NCBI GenBank assembly: GCA_022814615.1
Contig: JAKLNE010000037.1
Span: forward strand, 1 to 64,000
DNA length: 64,000 bases
Direction of reading: 5' to 3'
Source of the DNA: Waltergamsia citrina
Taxonomy: Eukaryota > Ascomycota > Sordariomycetes > Hypocreales > Bionectriaceae
Shown: positions 20,071 through 31,459 of the stretch, piece after piece
Position numbering within the stretch: the stretch's first letter is position 1
Layout of the letters: each line of letters begins with the position of its first letter
Made by a program: the position numbers and the translations under genes
The notes under the pieces: generated by a model
The model's input: the letters and a program-made list of their open reading frames with translations, nothing else
The model's database searches: none
What the model was told of the DNA's origin: nothing

Positions 20071-21939
20071 GATTTAGCTTGCGATTACATGCTGCGATTA
20101 AATTTGACTTGTTCAGAGGGGATGATCCATCAATGTCTCTGGCTGCGGCGAGTTCGATTTATATGCGTGCCGTCATGATTCCGCTGTTCTCTTCACGACG
20201 TAGGTTCGGCTATTCGCTTCACGCTGGGGGCTTCAGTCTGTCCCACTTCTTTCGGGTGGAAAAAGCCGACTTCCAGTTATTGCCGTAGATGATCAACACT
20301 TGCTTTTCAAACCCTAACCCTATAGCGTACCTTGATAGCTCGACTCTCCGCTCGTGTCACCGGCAATATTGTAACTAGTTGTAACTTTCAGCTCTTCGAG
20401 GTTGTCAAGGATCGTTCAAAGATTCATTGTCTCGCGAATATCGACAATCAATCAGTCGAAGATTCGGAACTCGGCATGCTTACTGAAGCGTGGGCCACAA
20501 CCCAGGGAAATTAAGACAGCTCTACTTTGCCTCAAGCACAGCAATCACACGTCAAGCGGAACTGTCTTCCTTTCCTCAATCAGTATATTGCTTAACTAGG
20601 GCTCTACATACTTTCTAAAATACCAAAAGTGCTGTTCAGAAACGAGAACCTCTTGCTCTAGGGAACCAAGGCACCTGAGTTTATCTCACAGTCGCAGTCA
20701 CCTTCGACCCCGGCTTGCTCTAGTGCAACATCTTCGTCCAGGACCCCGGAACGTCAGACCTACCAATATTCTTTATCTGAGGGTTGCTGATTGGCTAGCG
20801 CCTCAGCCCTACGAATAAACGTTGGTGCCACAAGCTGCGAGGCTCACAGTCCATGGTGGTGGGGTTCTCTACTAGGAATATACTTAGATTTCACTCACTT
20901 GAGAATGGTCACCATAGACTGTCTTGTTAGGCGATCAGAAGCCCCATCGATAGACATGCCAATCTAAATTGGGGGCGGTTCATCCTAAGATTACCTCATC
21001 CTCTAAGGTAAATCTTGTCAGACTCACTCAAGAGGAATAGGTGGTTGGATGACCTGAAAAGGCCATGATTGGAGGCTTTGGTTTGAGGCTTGCTTGGTTG
21101 GGTTGCCATTGGTTGGCAAATTCTGACTGCAAGTCGTATGGGTCGTCGCGGGTATTGTAGCCTGGATGTCGAACAGAGAGCTACGACACAACTAATCATA
21201 GGCCAAACTTTACGACCCTCGTATGCAGTATTTGGTGCTCTAGCCGCGCGCCTTACTCACCATACACTAGTAGTACCTGCTCTGCAGTCGCCCCTCAGTC
21301 TAGTACCGGTAGCTGCTACAGTCTCACGGGGACCAAGCCCCGAACTGATCGCAAAGTTCCCAGTGTTCGACGTTTGCTGACGTTAGATACTAGTAATGAT
21401 TTACTAAAAGTTTTTGGGGTTCTATCATGTCTGAGGCAGGAAGGTCAACGTGAAGGTGTATGGCCAGCTGTCAGCATACTCGTGAAGGTGGTTGTCAAAA
21501 AGCCTCTGGGCGCATAATAACGGCCAACCCATTCCGGGTCGTCGGCCGATGTCCCTTGCCCAACATCCCGGAAAATCGGCCATCTAGGTCTTACCACAGG
21601 TGGATCGAGGCGCAATCGTCGACTATCGCCGCAGAGCACGCTGTATTTGGTCCACACGCATGTAAGATATGCTAGTTATTTAGTCTTGATTCGAGCCCTC
21701 GGACATTACCAATCCTAGCATTGGTTCACCGCCGAGCCTTGGTCAGCATTAGATCATATACCATAGGCTCGGAAGCTCGCTCGGATGCCGTCAACGCGGG
21801 GACTTATTGTGCGCCGCGCCGTCCGTAGGGCTTGGGCATAGATGGGTATATAGATAGCTAGGCTGCCCTACAAGGTGGGAATGTTGGACAACCCCATCAT
21901 AGTTGAGGCAATTCGCAAATCCACTCTATTTTAACTACC
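20071..21939. other. Long intergenic region, no gene seen
   Basis: About 1.9 kb between divergent genes (hydratase minus, sulfotransferase plus). Small frames on both strands have no domain or consistent coding character. Two telomere-like units (AACCCTAACCCTATA) near 20310 are too few to mean anything. Confidence 0.55.
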
Positions 21940-22963
21940 ATGGCTTCAACTACCGGCGCGGCACAGGCTACGAACGGGCACAGCAATGGCGTGCCCGTCA
22001 AGACTCGGGAGATGTCCAATCACCATATGGACTCGCGTATCTGGGACGAAGTGAAGCTGAGGCCCGACGACATCGTTATTACTACGTATGCGAAGTCTGG
22101 AACAACAGTACGTCTCTAAGAGCTAACCGCAACCTTCTTCCCTGAAATTGTTGCTCATCAAGCTTGTTGGATAGTGGACGCAGCAAATCGTGTCGCAGTT
22201 GATACACCAGGGCGACCCAACTGTGCCGTCCGGCACTCTGTCTCCTTGGGTTGATCTCCGCGTCATCCCTCGTGACGTGATCCTTCCAATGCTTGAGGCC
22301 CAGACCCACCGACGCTTCATGAAGACCCATCTTCCGATCGACGCTCTCCGATGGGACCCGAATGTGAAGTACATCTTCATCGGTCGCGATGGTCGTGACA
22401 TGATTTGGAGCGCCCACAACCACTTCTGGAGCGCCACCGATAAATTCTACGAGATGTTTGACCAAGGAGAGTACGAGGGTCCCAAGCTGGAGCGCCCCTC
22501 TTCTGACCCTCGCGACATGTTCCACGATTTACTGAAGAAGGACCCCAACCCGGCTCACTGCTGGCCATTCTGGAGTCACATCCGCGGCTGGTGGGAGGCA
22601 CGGGACCAGCCCAACCTGCTACTACTTCATTTTAACGACCTGAAGGCCGACCTTGAAGGCGAAATGCGCAGGATTGCCAAGTTCCTAGAGATCCCAGAGA
22701 TGCCTGAGGATAAGTGGAAGGCCGCCGTGGAGCACTGCACGTTTGACTGGATGAAGGCCAATGCTGAGTTGCCCGCACCACCAATGGTTGACCAAGCCTT
22801 CAATGGAGGCGCTCAAAGCTTCATCAACAAGGGCACGAACAGTCGTTGGAAGGACGTGCTTACGGCGGAGGAGAACCAGGAGTATGAGGAGAAGGCGAAG
22901 GAGAGACTTGGCGCGGATTGCGCCGAGTGGCTGAAGAACGGCTGGGGTCATCACAACAAATAA
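21940..22963 (+). CDS. Cytosolic-type PAPS-dependent sulfotransferase
   Basis: Two exons, 21940-22107 and 22175-22963, with a 67-nt intron (22108-22174) that splits TYAKSGTT from WTQQ; 318 aa. TYAKSGTTW (residues 49-57) is the 5'-phosphosulfate loop. FIGRDGRDMIWSAHNHF supplies the 3'-phosphate contacts, and the C-terminal NKGTNSRWKDVLT corresponds to the family's RKGxxGDWK signature, with weaker conservation. The general-base His is probably in MKTHLPID. There is no signal or membrane segment, so it acts in the cytosol on a small hydroxylated or phenolic acceptor. No biosynthetic partner is adjacent. The start was chosen as the first ATG of the frame that continues across the intron. Confidence 0.93.
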
Positions 22964-24510
22964 AATGTTTAATGAGTGTATGAAATGGTAATTGAGCGTT
23001 TCAAGTTATTTTGGCATTGTAAGCGGCACTTCATCATAGTGAAAATATGCTAGTTACGTACTTTCTGATTGGGACTTGATGTAGATTCTAATGAAAGTCG
23101 TAACATTAAGATACAGAACCAAGAGCAAATATAGAATCTTCTCGAAATTAATGGCGCTCAGGAGCTTGACAATGTGCAATCATGACGACACGTGAGAATC
23201 TACAACGGGAACATACCAACCTATCTTCGTCATCTTCTACGTCTGCTCAAAGACTAGTAGTGGGAAAGGAGTGGTCATGACCAAGATTACTAGCTCAGCT
23301 GTTCCAATTCAAGGTGACTGCAACTATAAAGAACCGAATTGACCTACATCTCAGTTACTGAAAAAGGTCAACAGCCGAGGAAGCATATCGATTTCATACA
23401 AGCTTTATTAGAGCCATTGCATTTGAAGATGCAAGCACTGTAAAATTTCACCTTCGCCCTCAAATCTCGTAACTCCTCTGTTACACAGCCCAACCTCCAG
23501 CTCTTGAGAAAACATTACCACCATAATAGAGGGCCACTAACCAGTTTGTTATTCTCAACGCCTCTGACGCTATAGAGAATTACATGGGCCTTGTGAGCCG
23601 AAAGCATACAAGAAATGATATGAATGCAAGTCTACTTTTAAGGTTTATAGCTCCTCAGCTATCGCATGGGCTCTGCATGATGGAGACGATAAGCTCCAGT
23701 GCGCAAGCTGCATCGAGGTCAAAGGTGAGCGGCAAAAAAGTCCAGCGTACCCTAGAATGATATTTGAAAGAATTTAATGCTGTATCTAAGGTAAACATTA
23801 TAAAGTCATTGTTGTAATGACTTAGTTCTCAGGGAACGAGAACCCCCTCCCTTATTAGTTTACAGTGCGATGATTGGCATATAAGTTATGTTATATCCAT
23901 ACGTTCTTTTCAATCCACTCCGCACTCGGATGGAGTTTTCAGTGACAGATATTCATAAAGACAAGGAAATCAGAGGACAAAATCTTGATCATGACTTATA
24001 CTTCAACTCACTGGAATAGCTACACATACATTCTAGTATTGGTGGTGATAGAGCATTTTCGCCTGAGTGTGAAGCACGAGATTGCATGGCCAGTGAGTCA
24101 GTGTAAGAATAATCAGGCAGCTGATAGCAGAATTTCTGCATGTGATTACAAAGTTCTCATGAACCTTGTGAGACCAACAGAGCAGAGATAAGGATCACAT
24201 TTTCCCCCCTGTCGATGGGCAGCTGCTGATCCTGATGATTTCTCAAGATCAAAACTGCCGTGTCAGAAGTGCTTAGGGGCAGAATAGGCTGCACGGAGCT
24301 AAGTCTCGTCTTTCTAGTACCTGAATAAAAAGCAAGAGAAGGATATAAGAAGGCACGCCCTCGATGTGAAGGCCGCTTGTGTCCTCGGTAAAACGAAGAC
24401 ATTTCGCGAAGCTAAAAACACAACATCATGGTCCTTCCACTCAACTCAGATACCATACAGCCGAAATGGTCAAGTTTTGAAAACGCCCTTGCGAGTAATC
24501 ATTACTATAT
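22964..24510. other. AT-rich gene-poor stretch
   Basis: About 1.5 kb of AT-rich DNA downstream of the sulfotransferase. Frames are short and repeatedly interrupted. No tRNA, repeat or transposon end was recognised. Confidence 0.5.
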
Positions 24511-24747
24511 GACAATATCAATCCGCATGGCCCCACTATACGATTCTATTGCTCTCGCAAAATTTGGATATGTACTGATTGCGCCAATTACATCTACCGT
24601 GTTGACGAGATTGCCTGGTGCAGGAGAGGGTTAGATACTTTAAGCTCATGTTCAAAACCGGACCCGGAGCAAATGGAACTGCTCGACGCACTCTGTGATG
24701 AGCATGAGCGCGAAAAGAGAACGTGGAAATCGGAGCAACTCAGCTGA
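24511..24747 (+). pseudogene. Possible damaged copy of a tiny cysteine-rich protein family
   Basis: This frame is open from after a stop at 24496-24498 to a stop at 24745-24747 but has no usable in-frame ATG near its start. Residues WICTDCANYIYRVDEIAWC, from 24565, match the neighbouring frame at 25128 (WICRYCNILFYRRDVAVWC) in the spacing W-I-C-x2-C-x4-Y-R-x-D-x3-W-C. Later cysteines are in SSCSKP and ALCDEH. An ATG at about 24509 sits one base out of frame just before AATATCAATC, which is also the sequence after the start codon of the 25128 copy. Either the copy is frameshifted or an upstream exon is missed. The call rests on a short similarity and is tentative. Confidence 0.35.
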
Positions 24748-25127
24748 TAAAAAATTATCTCTAGAGTCTGATTCATCGATGAAGGGGTTTTATCAGTTGT
24801 GAATGGGTTAAGACAGTCGTGGACAACAAGGCTGGTTGTGTTCAGGCAAAAGATCGTAACAATGGAAGACTGATATGAGTTGAGCAAGATAAAAAAAAAA
24901 AAAAAAAAACAGGCTTTCCGTCTCTGAATCGCAGCCAATTCGAACAATACAAGTAGAATCTTGCAGTTGATAGACTCCGACCCAGCTTTCTCGACAAGGA
25001 AAAAACCCGGAACCAATGCCCAAGAACATTGACACTCTGTGAAGATTGATGAGAGTTATCACTCAATTTTGCGTTCACAAGAGGCTATCGCGCTTAAAAA
25101 CCACGATTGAGCCTTTCCTCAACCAAC
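24748..25127. repeat. AT-rich spacer with a 19-A run
   Basis: Spacer between two related cysteine-rich frames. It contains an uninterrupted run of 19 A at 24891-24909. No gene seen. Confidence 0.55.
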
Positions 25128-25349
25128 ATGTGTAATATCAATCGAGAGGAATGGATATGCCGCTATTGTAATATCCTCTTTTACCGTCGAGATGTCGCCG
25201 TCTGGTGCAAGTTTGCGTTAGACTGTAATTTTCGGAAGCCGTGTCGACTAGCACCTCGACCTACAGTGTCGCTTACAAAGACCTGCGGAGTGTGTGAGTA
25301 CTGGATGAGAGATGATATCGAGCCTGGTTCATCGAGAGGGCGTGGATAG
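25128..25349 (+). CDS. Tiny cysteine-rich, probably metal-binding protein, copy 2
   Basis: A 73-aa frame starting ATG-TGT (MCNIN). Cysteines are at 2, 11, 14, 27, 33, 39, 53 and 56, with CRYC at 11-14, a WC at 26-27 and CGVC at 53-56. There is no signal peptide, so the cysteines more likely bind Zn than form secreted disulfides. It shares C2, C14, W26-C27, A30-L31 and a terminal CxxC with the frame at 25823, and a longer central block with the frame at 24511. The MC...C...WC...CxxC layout is familiar from small uncharacterised ascomycete proteins. The function is unknown; expression is unproven. Confidence 0.5.
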   Translation: MCNINREEWICRYCNILFYRRDVAVWCKFALDCNFRKPCRLAPRPTVSLTKTCGVCEYWMRDDIEPGSSRGRG

Positions 25350-25822
25350 GGGACCTACCAATGCCGAGTGGATTAAACTAAACGCCCATTCGAGACGAAG
25401 AAACTTTCATCTTTTTGTCAACACTTGATGGGCCGATGCGTTGGAATCTCAGTGATGATCCTATAAAATGACGAGCGAAATTGATTCTTGAAGTTTCAAC
25501 ATTGTCTCCTTTATAAGAATTATTCATTCGCCCCTTAACATTGCTCAAAAAGAAGTTATGCAAAGATACCAATAAGACTGTAACCACTAAAATGCACAGA
25601 TCTAGAGCGGCATTGTACCGCATATCTTCCCTGAGCAGAAGAACTTCGCAGAACATGAAAAATGACTATGTGCAGAAAGTTTTCTTCGACACACCCACGT
25701 CCGTCCTTTTTAATATCCTGTCTCCCTCTAAACTACCTTCAAAAGCCTGCAACTCACTATCCTGCGATTACTCAACAACAGAACCTACGCAGCCGATCGA
25801 CAACTATATCATTAAGTACTAA
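25350..25822. other. AT-rich spacer, no gene seen
   Basis: About 470 bases between two related small cysteine-rich frames. Short overlapping frames only. Confidence 0.5.
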
Positions 25823-26086
25823 ATGTGCATCAATACTGTGCATGACGAAGTCTACTCCTGGTGCGAAACAGTTCACGTCCGGACAATTACTATGAACTGG
25901 TGCTGGCAGGCGCTACGGAAGGGCAACACCGCCGACCACCGGGAATGTGGCGCGAATCCAACAAAGACGGAGACTTTTTCAATCTGTTTGGACTGCATCA
26001 CTAAAGTAAATATTGGTTCCTTTTCTGGTCATTTGTCAGGCCCGATGCAATACCACAATGATTCTTACTGGCCCAGGCGGAGGTAA
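25823..26086 (+). CDS. Tiny cysteine-rich, probably metal-binding protein, copy 3
   Basis: An 87-aa frame starting ATG-TGC. C2, C14, W26-C27, A30-L31 and a final CLDC (55-58) align without gaps up to residue 31 with the 73-aa frame at 25128; C42 lies in HRECG. The conserved part ends near residue 61 (CITK). Directly after it GTAAATATTG could be a splice donor, so the last 26 residues may not be translated as shown. No signal peptide and no assigned function. With its two neighbours it looks like a local tandem expansion. Confidence 0.45.
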   Translation: MCINTVHDEVYSWCETVHVRTITMNWCWQALRKGNTADHRECGANPTKTETFSICLDCITKVNIGSFSGHLSGPMQYHNDSYWPRRR

Positions 26087-26706
26087 GTGGAACGAGAGTA
26101 GTTACCTGGTTCTGACAACCAGTTTGCTGATATTAAATTTGTTTTTTGAGCGCGTTATCTTCATAATGAAGAAACTAAAGCGTACTATTGCCCTCATGGG
26201 CAAAGCAATGACCAAGTTGATGAGGCACATGCCAACTTAGAATAGACCTTGAACCCCCTTTAAGCACTTTGATTTCAACTGGTAGATATGTACTCTAATA
26301 ATGGATCGTAAAGACCTATACCTCCACGGTAAGGTTGTTCTGGGTAATAGATGTGATATAGTTCGACTAGCCAATGTCCGCATTCTGTATAAATACATGT
26401 AATTAACGTTCATGTACCGGGCGACAACCGCCTTCTTGTGTGCATTCTCTATGCGAAGCCCATTGTCCCACTGAGTCATTTGGTAAGATGGCAGTAGTCT
26501 ACGCAATTTCGAATTGATATGTAGAGGCCTCGTTTTCTTTGCTATGGCAGTCTTAGTCATGCTGTGGGAGCCGACAGTGCTTAAGTAGATGCAATTTGAG
26601 TAGTGATGGAAAGAAGGCACAAAGTCGAACGAGAACAAAAACTCCGTAGCGCAGTAGGAAGTAAAGGGGTATCAGGTGGGTTGTGGAGCCTTTGCTCTCG
26701 TTGTGC
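26087..26706. other. AT-rich intergenic, no gene seen
   Basis: About 620 AT-rich bases between copy 3 and the 3' end of the minus-strand gene at 26707. No recognisable feature. Confidence 0.5.
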
Positions 26707-27711
26707 CTACGTCCTCGCATCGTATATAACATTCTCACTCCTCTCCACTGTCCGTCTTGGGGGGGAAGCCGAGAGATTCTCTTTTGCCAAGGCCAGTGCC
26801 TCCTTCTCGAGCAAAGCCGCGCCCCAAGAACTGTCTTTTAGTGATATAAACCCTTCATTATTCAACAACACCAGCGCATGACCAACCCATGTCCGGCTCC
26901 TATCCAGACGCTCCAGCTCGTGAGAACGCAGCGTGTCTAAATCGCTATCCGACAGCGATCTCACTGGCCGCCTTTCCGAATGACTATGCAGAAAATGCTT
27001 TGCGTCTAGCCTCTCTCCAAGTCGGTTGGCCATCCTCTCATCCATATTCTCAATGTGTAAGGCCACCACCACACGCTCGTAAGCCTCTATCGCGGGCCGC
27101 CCCGGCTTGCTGCTGCTCGGATGGAAGTCCTGCTCGAATAGCCACGTCTCGTCCCGGGGACAATATCGGTACCGATAGCTCCGGCCGATGCCGTAGGACC
27201 GGGACCAGTATAGGCCCCACTTGAAGCTGCGGTCTTGTTGGTCACGGAAGGGCAGGGGGCTACCGGTGCTGCCGATCACATCGCCGCCATCCTTGTCTCT
27301 GGTGTTGTCGGTGGTGTTATTATTCGGGGTACATCTTGTTGAGAGAATGAGGTATAGACTGTTGGACAGCAGTTGAAGCGGGGCTGGTGAGGCGGCGGAG
27401 GCAGGTTCTTCTTCAACAGTCATCGTGTTTTTGCTGGGGCTGCTGCTACCTATACTGAGGTTGTAGCAACTGGTGACAGGCCGGCACCTAATAGGCAAAT
27501 GACGAGACTGTTGTGTCGGACGTCCTGGCTCTTCTTTGTCGAGTAGTGGCGGACTATCACTCTGGCTAGCCGATGCGTCGTTGCCAAGGGTGCTGCTGTT
27601 GCTCTCGAGAAGCGCCAGCAGCGTGTCGGGGAGCTGGTAGGAGTCACCGCAGATGGCTGCCAGTCGCTCAGGGTCTAGGTATGGTGGTGTCGTCGCAGAT
27701 AGGTGAAACAT
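26707..27711 (-). CDS. Unknown protein, 334 aa, possibly single-exon
   Basis: I do not recognise a family. The frame is GC-rich compared with its surroundings and uninterrupted. The N-terminal 150 residues are Ser/Thr/Pro-rich and low complexity, with Asn/Asp runs (NNNTTDNTRDKDGGD). The middle (about 160-210) has aromatic and Arg-rich blocks (FKWGLYWSRSYGIGRSYRYR; DETWLFEQDFHPS), suggesting a folded core. A charged helical region follows (AYERVVVALHIENMDERMAN; LSDSDLDTLRSHELERL), then WVGHALVLLNNEGF and an Ala/Leu/Glu helix. No signal peptide or membrane span. Codon use and length support a real gene; the function is open. Confidence 0.65.
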   Translation of the reverse strand: MFHLSATTPPYLDPERLAAICGDSYQLPDTLLALLESNSSTLGNDASASQSDSPPLLDKEEPGRPTQQSRHLPIRCRPVTSCYNLSIGSSSPSKNTMTVEEEPASAASPAPLQLLSNSLYLILSTRCTPNNNTTDNTRDKDGGDVIGSTGSPLPFRDQQDRSFKWGLYWSRSYGIGRSYRYRYCPRDETWLFEQDFHPSSSKPGRPAIEAYERVVVALHIENMDERMANRLGERLDAKHFLHSHSERRPVRSLSDSDLDTLRSHELERLDRSRTWVGHALVLLNNEGFISLKDSSWGAALLEKEALALAKENLSASPPRRTVERSENVIYDART

Positions 27712-29265
27712 TGGGCTGCGACTTTTGCTCGCAGCGTATCGGCGCGCTGCTACGACTTTGTAGGGTGAAAGAAAAGAAGGAGCAGAAGGATAAGCTAACC
27801 GAAGAATCGAAAAAGTCTATCTCTGCTGCATGCAACGCTATCACGAAATTGTAAAATGGAAGATTAACCTTCGATTTGGAAGCCACCCGACTATCACCTG
27901 ATATAAAGAAATGAAGGAGAGACAGAGCGCAGAAACGAAAGAGAAATGCAATGCACCACACTCAAGGTAGGACTTTGTTAAGGCGGCAGCGAGTGGAACG
28001 TCCCGCAGTAAGATGGCCCGGCACGCCTGAGATCCGAGGCGACTAGCAGGTGTCAAGGCACAAAGAGGGTGTGGTGTGTGTGTGTCTTCTCGCAGGTTCT
28101 GTCGAACAAAGGACAAAGAACCAGGGCTTCACTGGAGGGCATATCGTTTGTTGATGGCTGTTTTGGCGGCGTCGGAGGCGGCGGAAGGTCGGACAAAGGG
28201 CAACGCAAAGATTGGAAATGGTGGAAACTCTGAACAATTCATGCCATATCAATGTATGCGCACAAGGAAAGATGGGGCCCTCGTGAGCAAACAGAGAAGC
28301 AGAGCAAGATAATTAGCGATGTGCTGCTGAGCCAGGCCGTTGTCTAGAAGAGGCCAGACGCTGTGTTATTATTATCAGTAGGGATAGTTGGTGTACGGTG
28401 GCATCTTGGTGGCTTGACAGTTGGGGCGGTCTCGAACAGTCTATTTTTTGTTGCCGCGATGGACTGTCATTTCGTTTCAATTTTTTAGCCCCGTTAACTT
28501 CGTGTCTGTCAGGACGCACGCGTCTGGTTATGCAGTTTAGCCTCGTTTCGCAAATCACACTTCGGCTGGACCCTTGTTCGCTCGGCGCGTTTGATTGAAT
28601 GCAGGTTTGGGTGCACAACGTTCCGGTGTCCGGCCGAAAGACTTGTGTTACCACGCATATGTAGCCGCCTCAATATGTGTACGTGTGGAAATTGAAACAT
28701 ACGACCCTGACTAGGTACCGTGCTCTTCGTGCGATCTCTTGATTCACAAGCTGTTATTCGGCAAAAACCGCCGACCCTGCCGGGGTCTTTGCTAGGTTTG
28801 ACAGGTCTCCCGTCTTAAGTGCCGGACAGGGTCGCCCCCCTTGTTTTCAGGGTATTTTCTTTTTTTTCCACGCGTGATGTCTCGCTAGATGGCCCCGTGC
28901 TGACAATGCATCTCAATTGGCACCAAATGTAGAATTCAATTATTGATGCAGATACTGCTTGGCGCGGTCTCGCCTCTGCGTAGATTCTTATGATAACGTT
29001 TCGGAGTGGCCTGTCAAACAATCAAGATCATGCTGGACTCGCGTCTTTGCATCCTACCCTGCTCTTCGATCCGAACTTCAATTGATCCTGCCCTAGAGTC
29101 ATGATATAAAGCCCCAGGCCTTCACGAGCCTTGTTTAACATTGATTCGACATGGTCTAAGTTTTGAATGTTATTTATACTCTAGGTATAGAAAATAGATA
29201 GTAAGTAATAGGTATTACATACTTTGGTTGATACTACGACTATATGCATCTGATTCATGCTTTAC
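27712..29265. other. Intergenic, no gene seen
   Basis: About 1.55 kb between the start of the unknown minus-strand gene and the 3' end of the GMC gene. Only short overlapping frames without domains. Confidence 0.5.
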
Positions 29266-31459
29266 TTAACTTCTTCTCCATTTCTTAATGATAATCTCAG
29301 CGGCCTATAACTTCATTAGCGACTAAACTTTCTCACAAGACATGATATGGTCGGGAATGACTTACCTTTTCACCAATAGCGTACGCCGTAGTGGTGGTGT
29401 GTGCAGTAGGGATGGTAGGGATAACAGAGCAATCGGCGACACGAAGGCCCTTAATGTTGTAGACAGATAGGCTGGAGTCAACTACGCCACCCTTCTCGCG
29501 GGGAAGCATAGCAGCTGTGCAGCAAGGGTGCATGAGTGACTGGATCACGTTGTCCTTTACGAACTCCACAAGGGCGTTAGGCTCAGTGACGTTGGGACCG
29601 GGCAACACTTCGACGGCGCCGATCTCCTGCCATGTGTCGGTGGCATAGAGGCGGCGAAAGTAGTCGACATAGGTGGCCATAATGTCGAGGTCAATGGGAT
29701 TGGCCCCGGTGGCGTAGTTTACGATAGGGGTGGCGTCATGATCATCAGAGTCCAAGACAATAGAACCACGGCTGAGAGGTTTGAGGAGGAAAGCAGTTCC
29801 AGGTCCCACATGGAAAGGCATTTCAAGAATAGGGTGCTGGGGATGCTCAAGGGCCTCAGCGATGATTTCTAGCTGCGCGAGATAACCTTCCTGGACAGTC
29901 TTGGTGGCGCTGGTGGGTAGGTAGTCAAGAGCGGAGCCGTCCTCAATCTGAGTGCGGACATCAGCGATAATCTGCTTCCACTTCGGAGTAACGTGTTGCA
30001 GTGCAAGGTAGGCGGCACTATTACCCATGGCAAGAGTGTAAGGGCCACGGGCGGGCCGTTCACGGAATTGTTCAACAGACTCCTTAGCGTAGGTTGCGTT
30101 GTTAGTGATGTCGTCCTCATTGGGGTGAGGCATGTCGTAAGACCAGGCGAAAGGGGCACCACAATGATCCTGGAAATTTTGACCAACACCGGGAAGGTCC
30201 TCAACGACCTCAATTCCTTCAGAATCGAGGTACTTGGCGGAAGCGATGCCACTACGCTGGAGGATCTGAGGCGTGTGAATGGCACCTGCCGACAGTACGA
30301 CTTCACGCGTGGGACGGACGGTGCGGATGTCACCACCGCCGACAGGGCGGAATTCGATAATGGGGGGCTTCTTGTCGTTCTTGTCGACTATAAGTCGTGT
30401 TACCTTGTGCTCAACGAGGAGGTCGAGGTTGGGTAGTGAGTCGGCAACCATGGTGTAGTGACCAACACCGGAATGGGATCGTTCGACGGTCTTGGAGTTC
30501 TGGGCCGAGGGAACCCAGCAGACTCCATGCTTGTCTCCGTTGTCGCAGGTGACGGGAGTCTCCAGGCCGAGCTCCTCGTATGACTTCCATCCAATACCTG
30601 GGAAAAGGTAGGTTAGTTATTATAGCCACCGTCTCGGCTATTCCGGCGAGGCAGGGAGTATACTGATCTGCTAGGGGAGGTACACACGTTGGAGGGGCCA
30701 CTGAAAAGGCGGGAAAGAGGCCTCAATCTCGTCACCGGTATAGTATGAGGCATCCCAAGTATAACCATACTCGTTGACAAGCTCGTCACTGGGCTCAGTG
30801 AGGAAGAAGGACTAGAAACTTCAGGTTAGAAAAGAAGTTTCGTTGTTGAGATACGAGATTTCCATTTGTCCATATAAGGGGAGTAATATAAGGGGACGGC
30901 ACTTACCTTCTCAAACGAGGGCCCAAAGTTATCCCAGTCCCAGCTGTGAGGGCTGTTATCGAACTCGGGGCTGCCAAGTCTCGCCCATTCGTCGTAGTCG
31001 TGCCTGGAACCACGGTCCAAGAACTGACCGTTGACGGCCGAAGACCCGCCAACAGTCATCCCGAGGATGACCGTGGCGGCGCGGTTGTTGACGCTGGCAA
31101 CGGGAGGGGAATTAATTACGAGGCGGGTTGCACCACGGCCATCCTCCGGAGGGTCAAAGTAACCAACGGTTCCCTCAATCTTGCCATACTCAATTACTAG
31201 GATAGTCCCTGGAGTTTCGTTCAGTAAGCTGTCGCTACGGTGTTGTGGCAAACGTACTTCACAACTTACTCTTAGGCAAAGCAGCCGAGACACGGTGGGC
31301 AACCGTGAGACCGGCAGTACCACCGCCGACAACAACAAAGTCATACTCGTCACGGAGCTCCGTGATTTACCGTTTGGCGAAGGCCTGGGCGCGGCTGGAG
31401 AGTGCGTCGACAGCGCCGAGGATAGACGCGCCGAAGCCGAAGGCTTGAACGAGACGCAT
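29266..31459 (-). pseudogene. GMC-family FAD oxidoreductase with an in-frame stop at codon 31
   Basis: Five exons: 31459-31270, 31208-30907, 30811-30688, 30597-29366 and 29304-29266; introns are 61, 95, 90 and 61 nt; the total is exactly 629 codons. The product would be a secreted glucose/aryl-alcohol-oxidase-like enzyme. It has a signal-like N-terminus (MRLVQAFGFGASILGAVDAL), the FAD loop VVGGGTAGLTVAHRVS, GGSSAVNGQF, DLPGVGQNFQDH, the active-site HPCCTA, and VIPTIPTAHTTTTAYAIGEK at the FAD/catalytic end. Codon 31 is TAA (31367-31369), right between the signal region and the FAD domain; everything after it is intact and splices correctly. No intron of workable size removes it and there is no Met before the FAD loop. 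It is a young pseudogene, a sequencing error, or a case of read-through. Confidence 0.75.

Noticed and set aside
20308..20325. Telomere-like AACCCTAACCCTATA
   Set aside because: Only two units and inside ordinary intergenic DNA; gene content continues on both sides.
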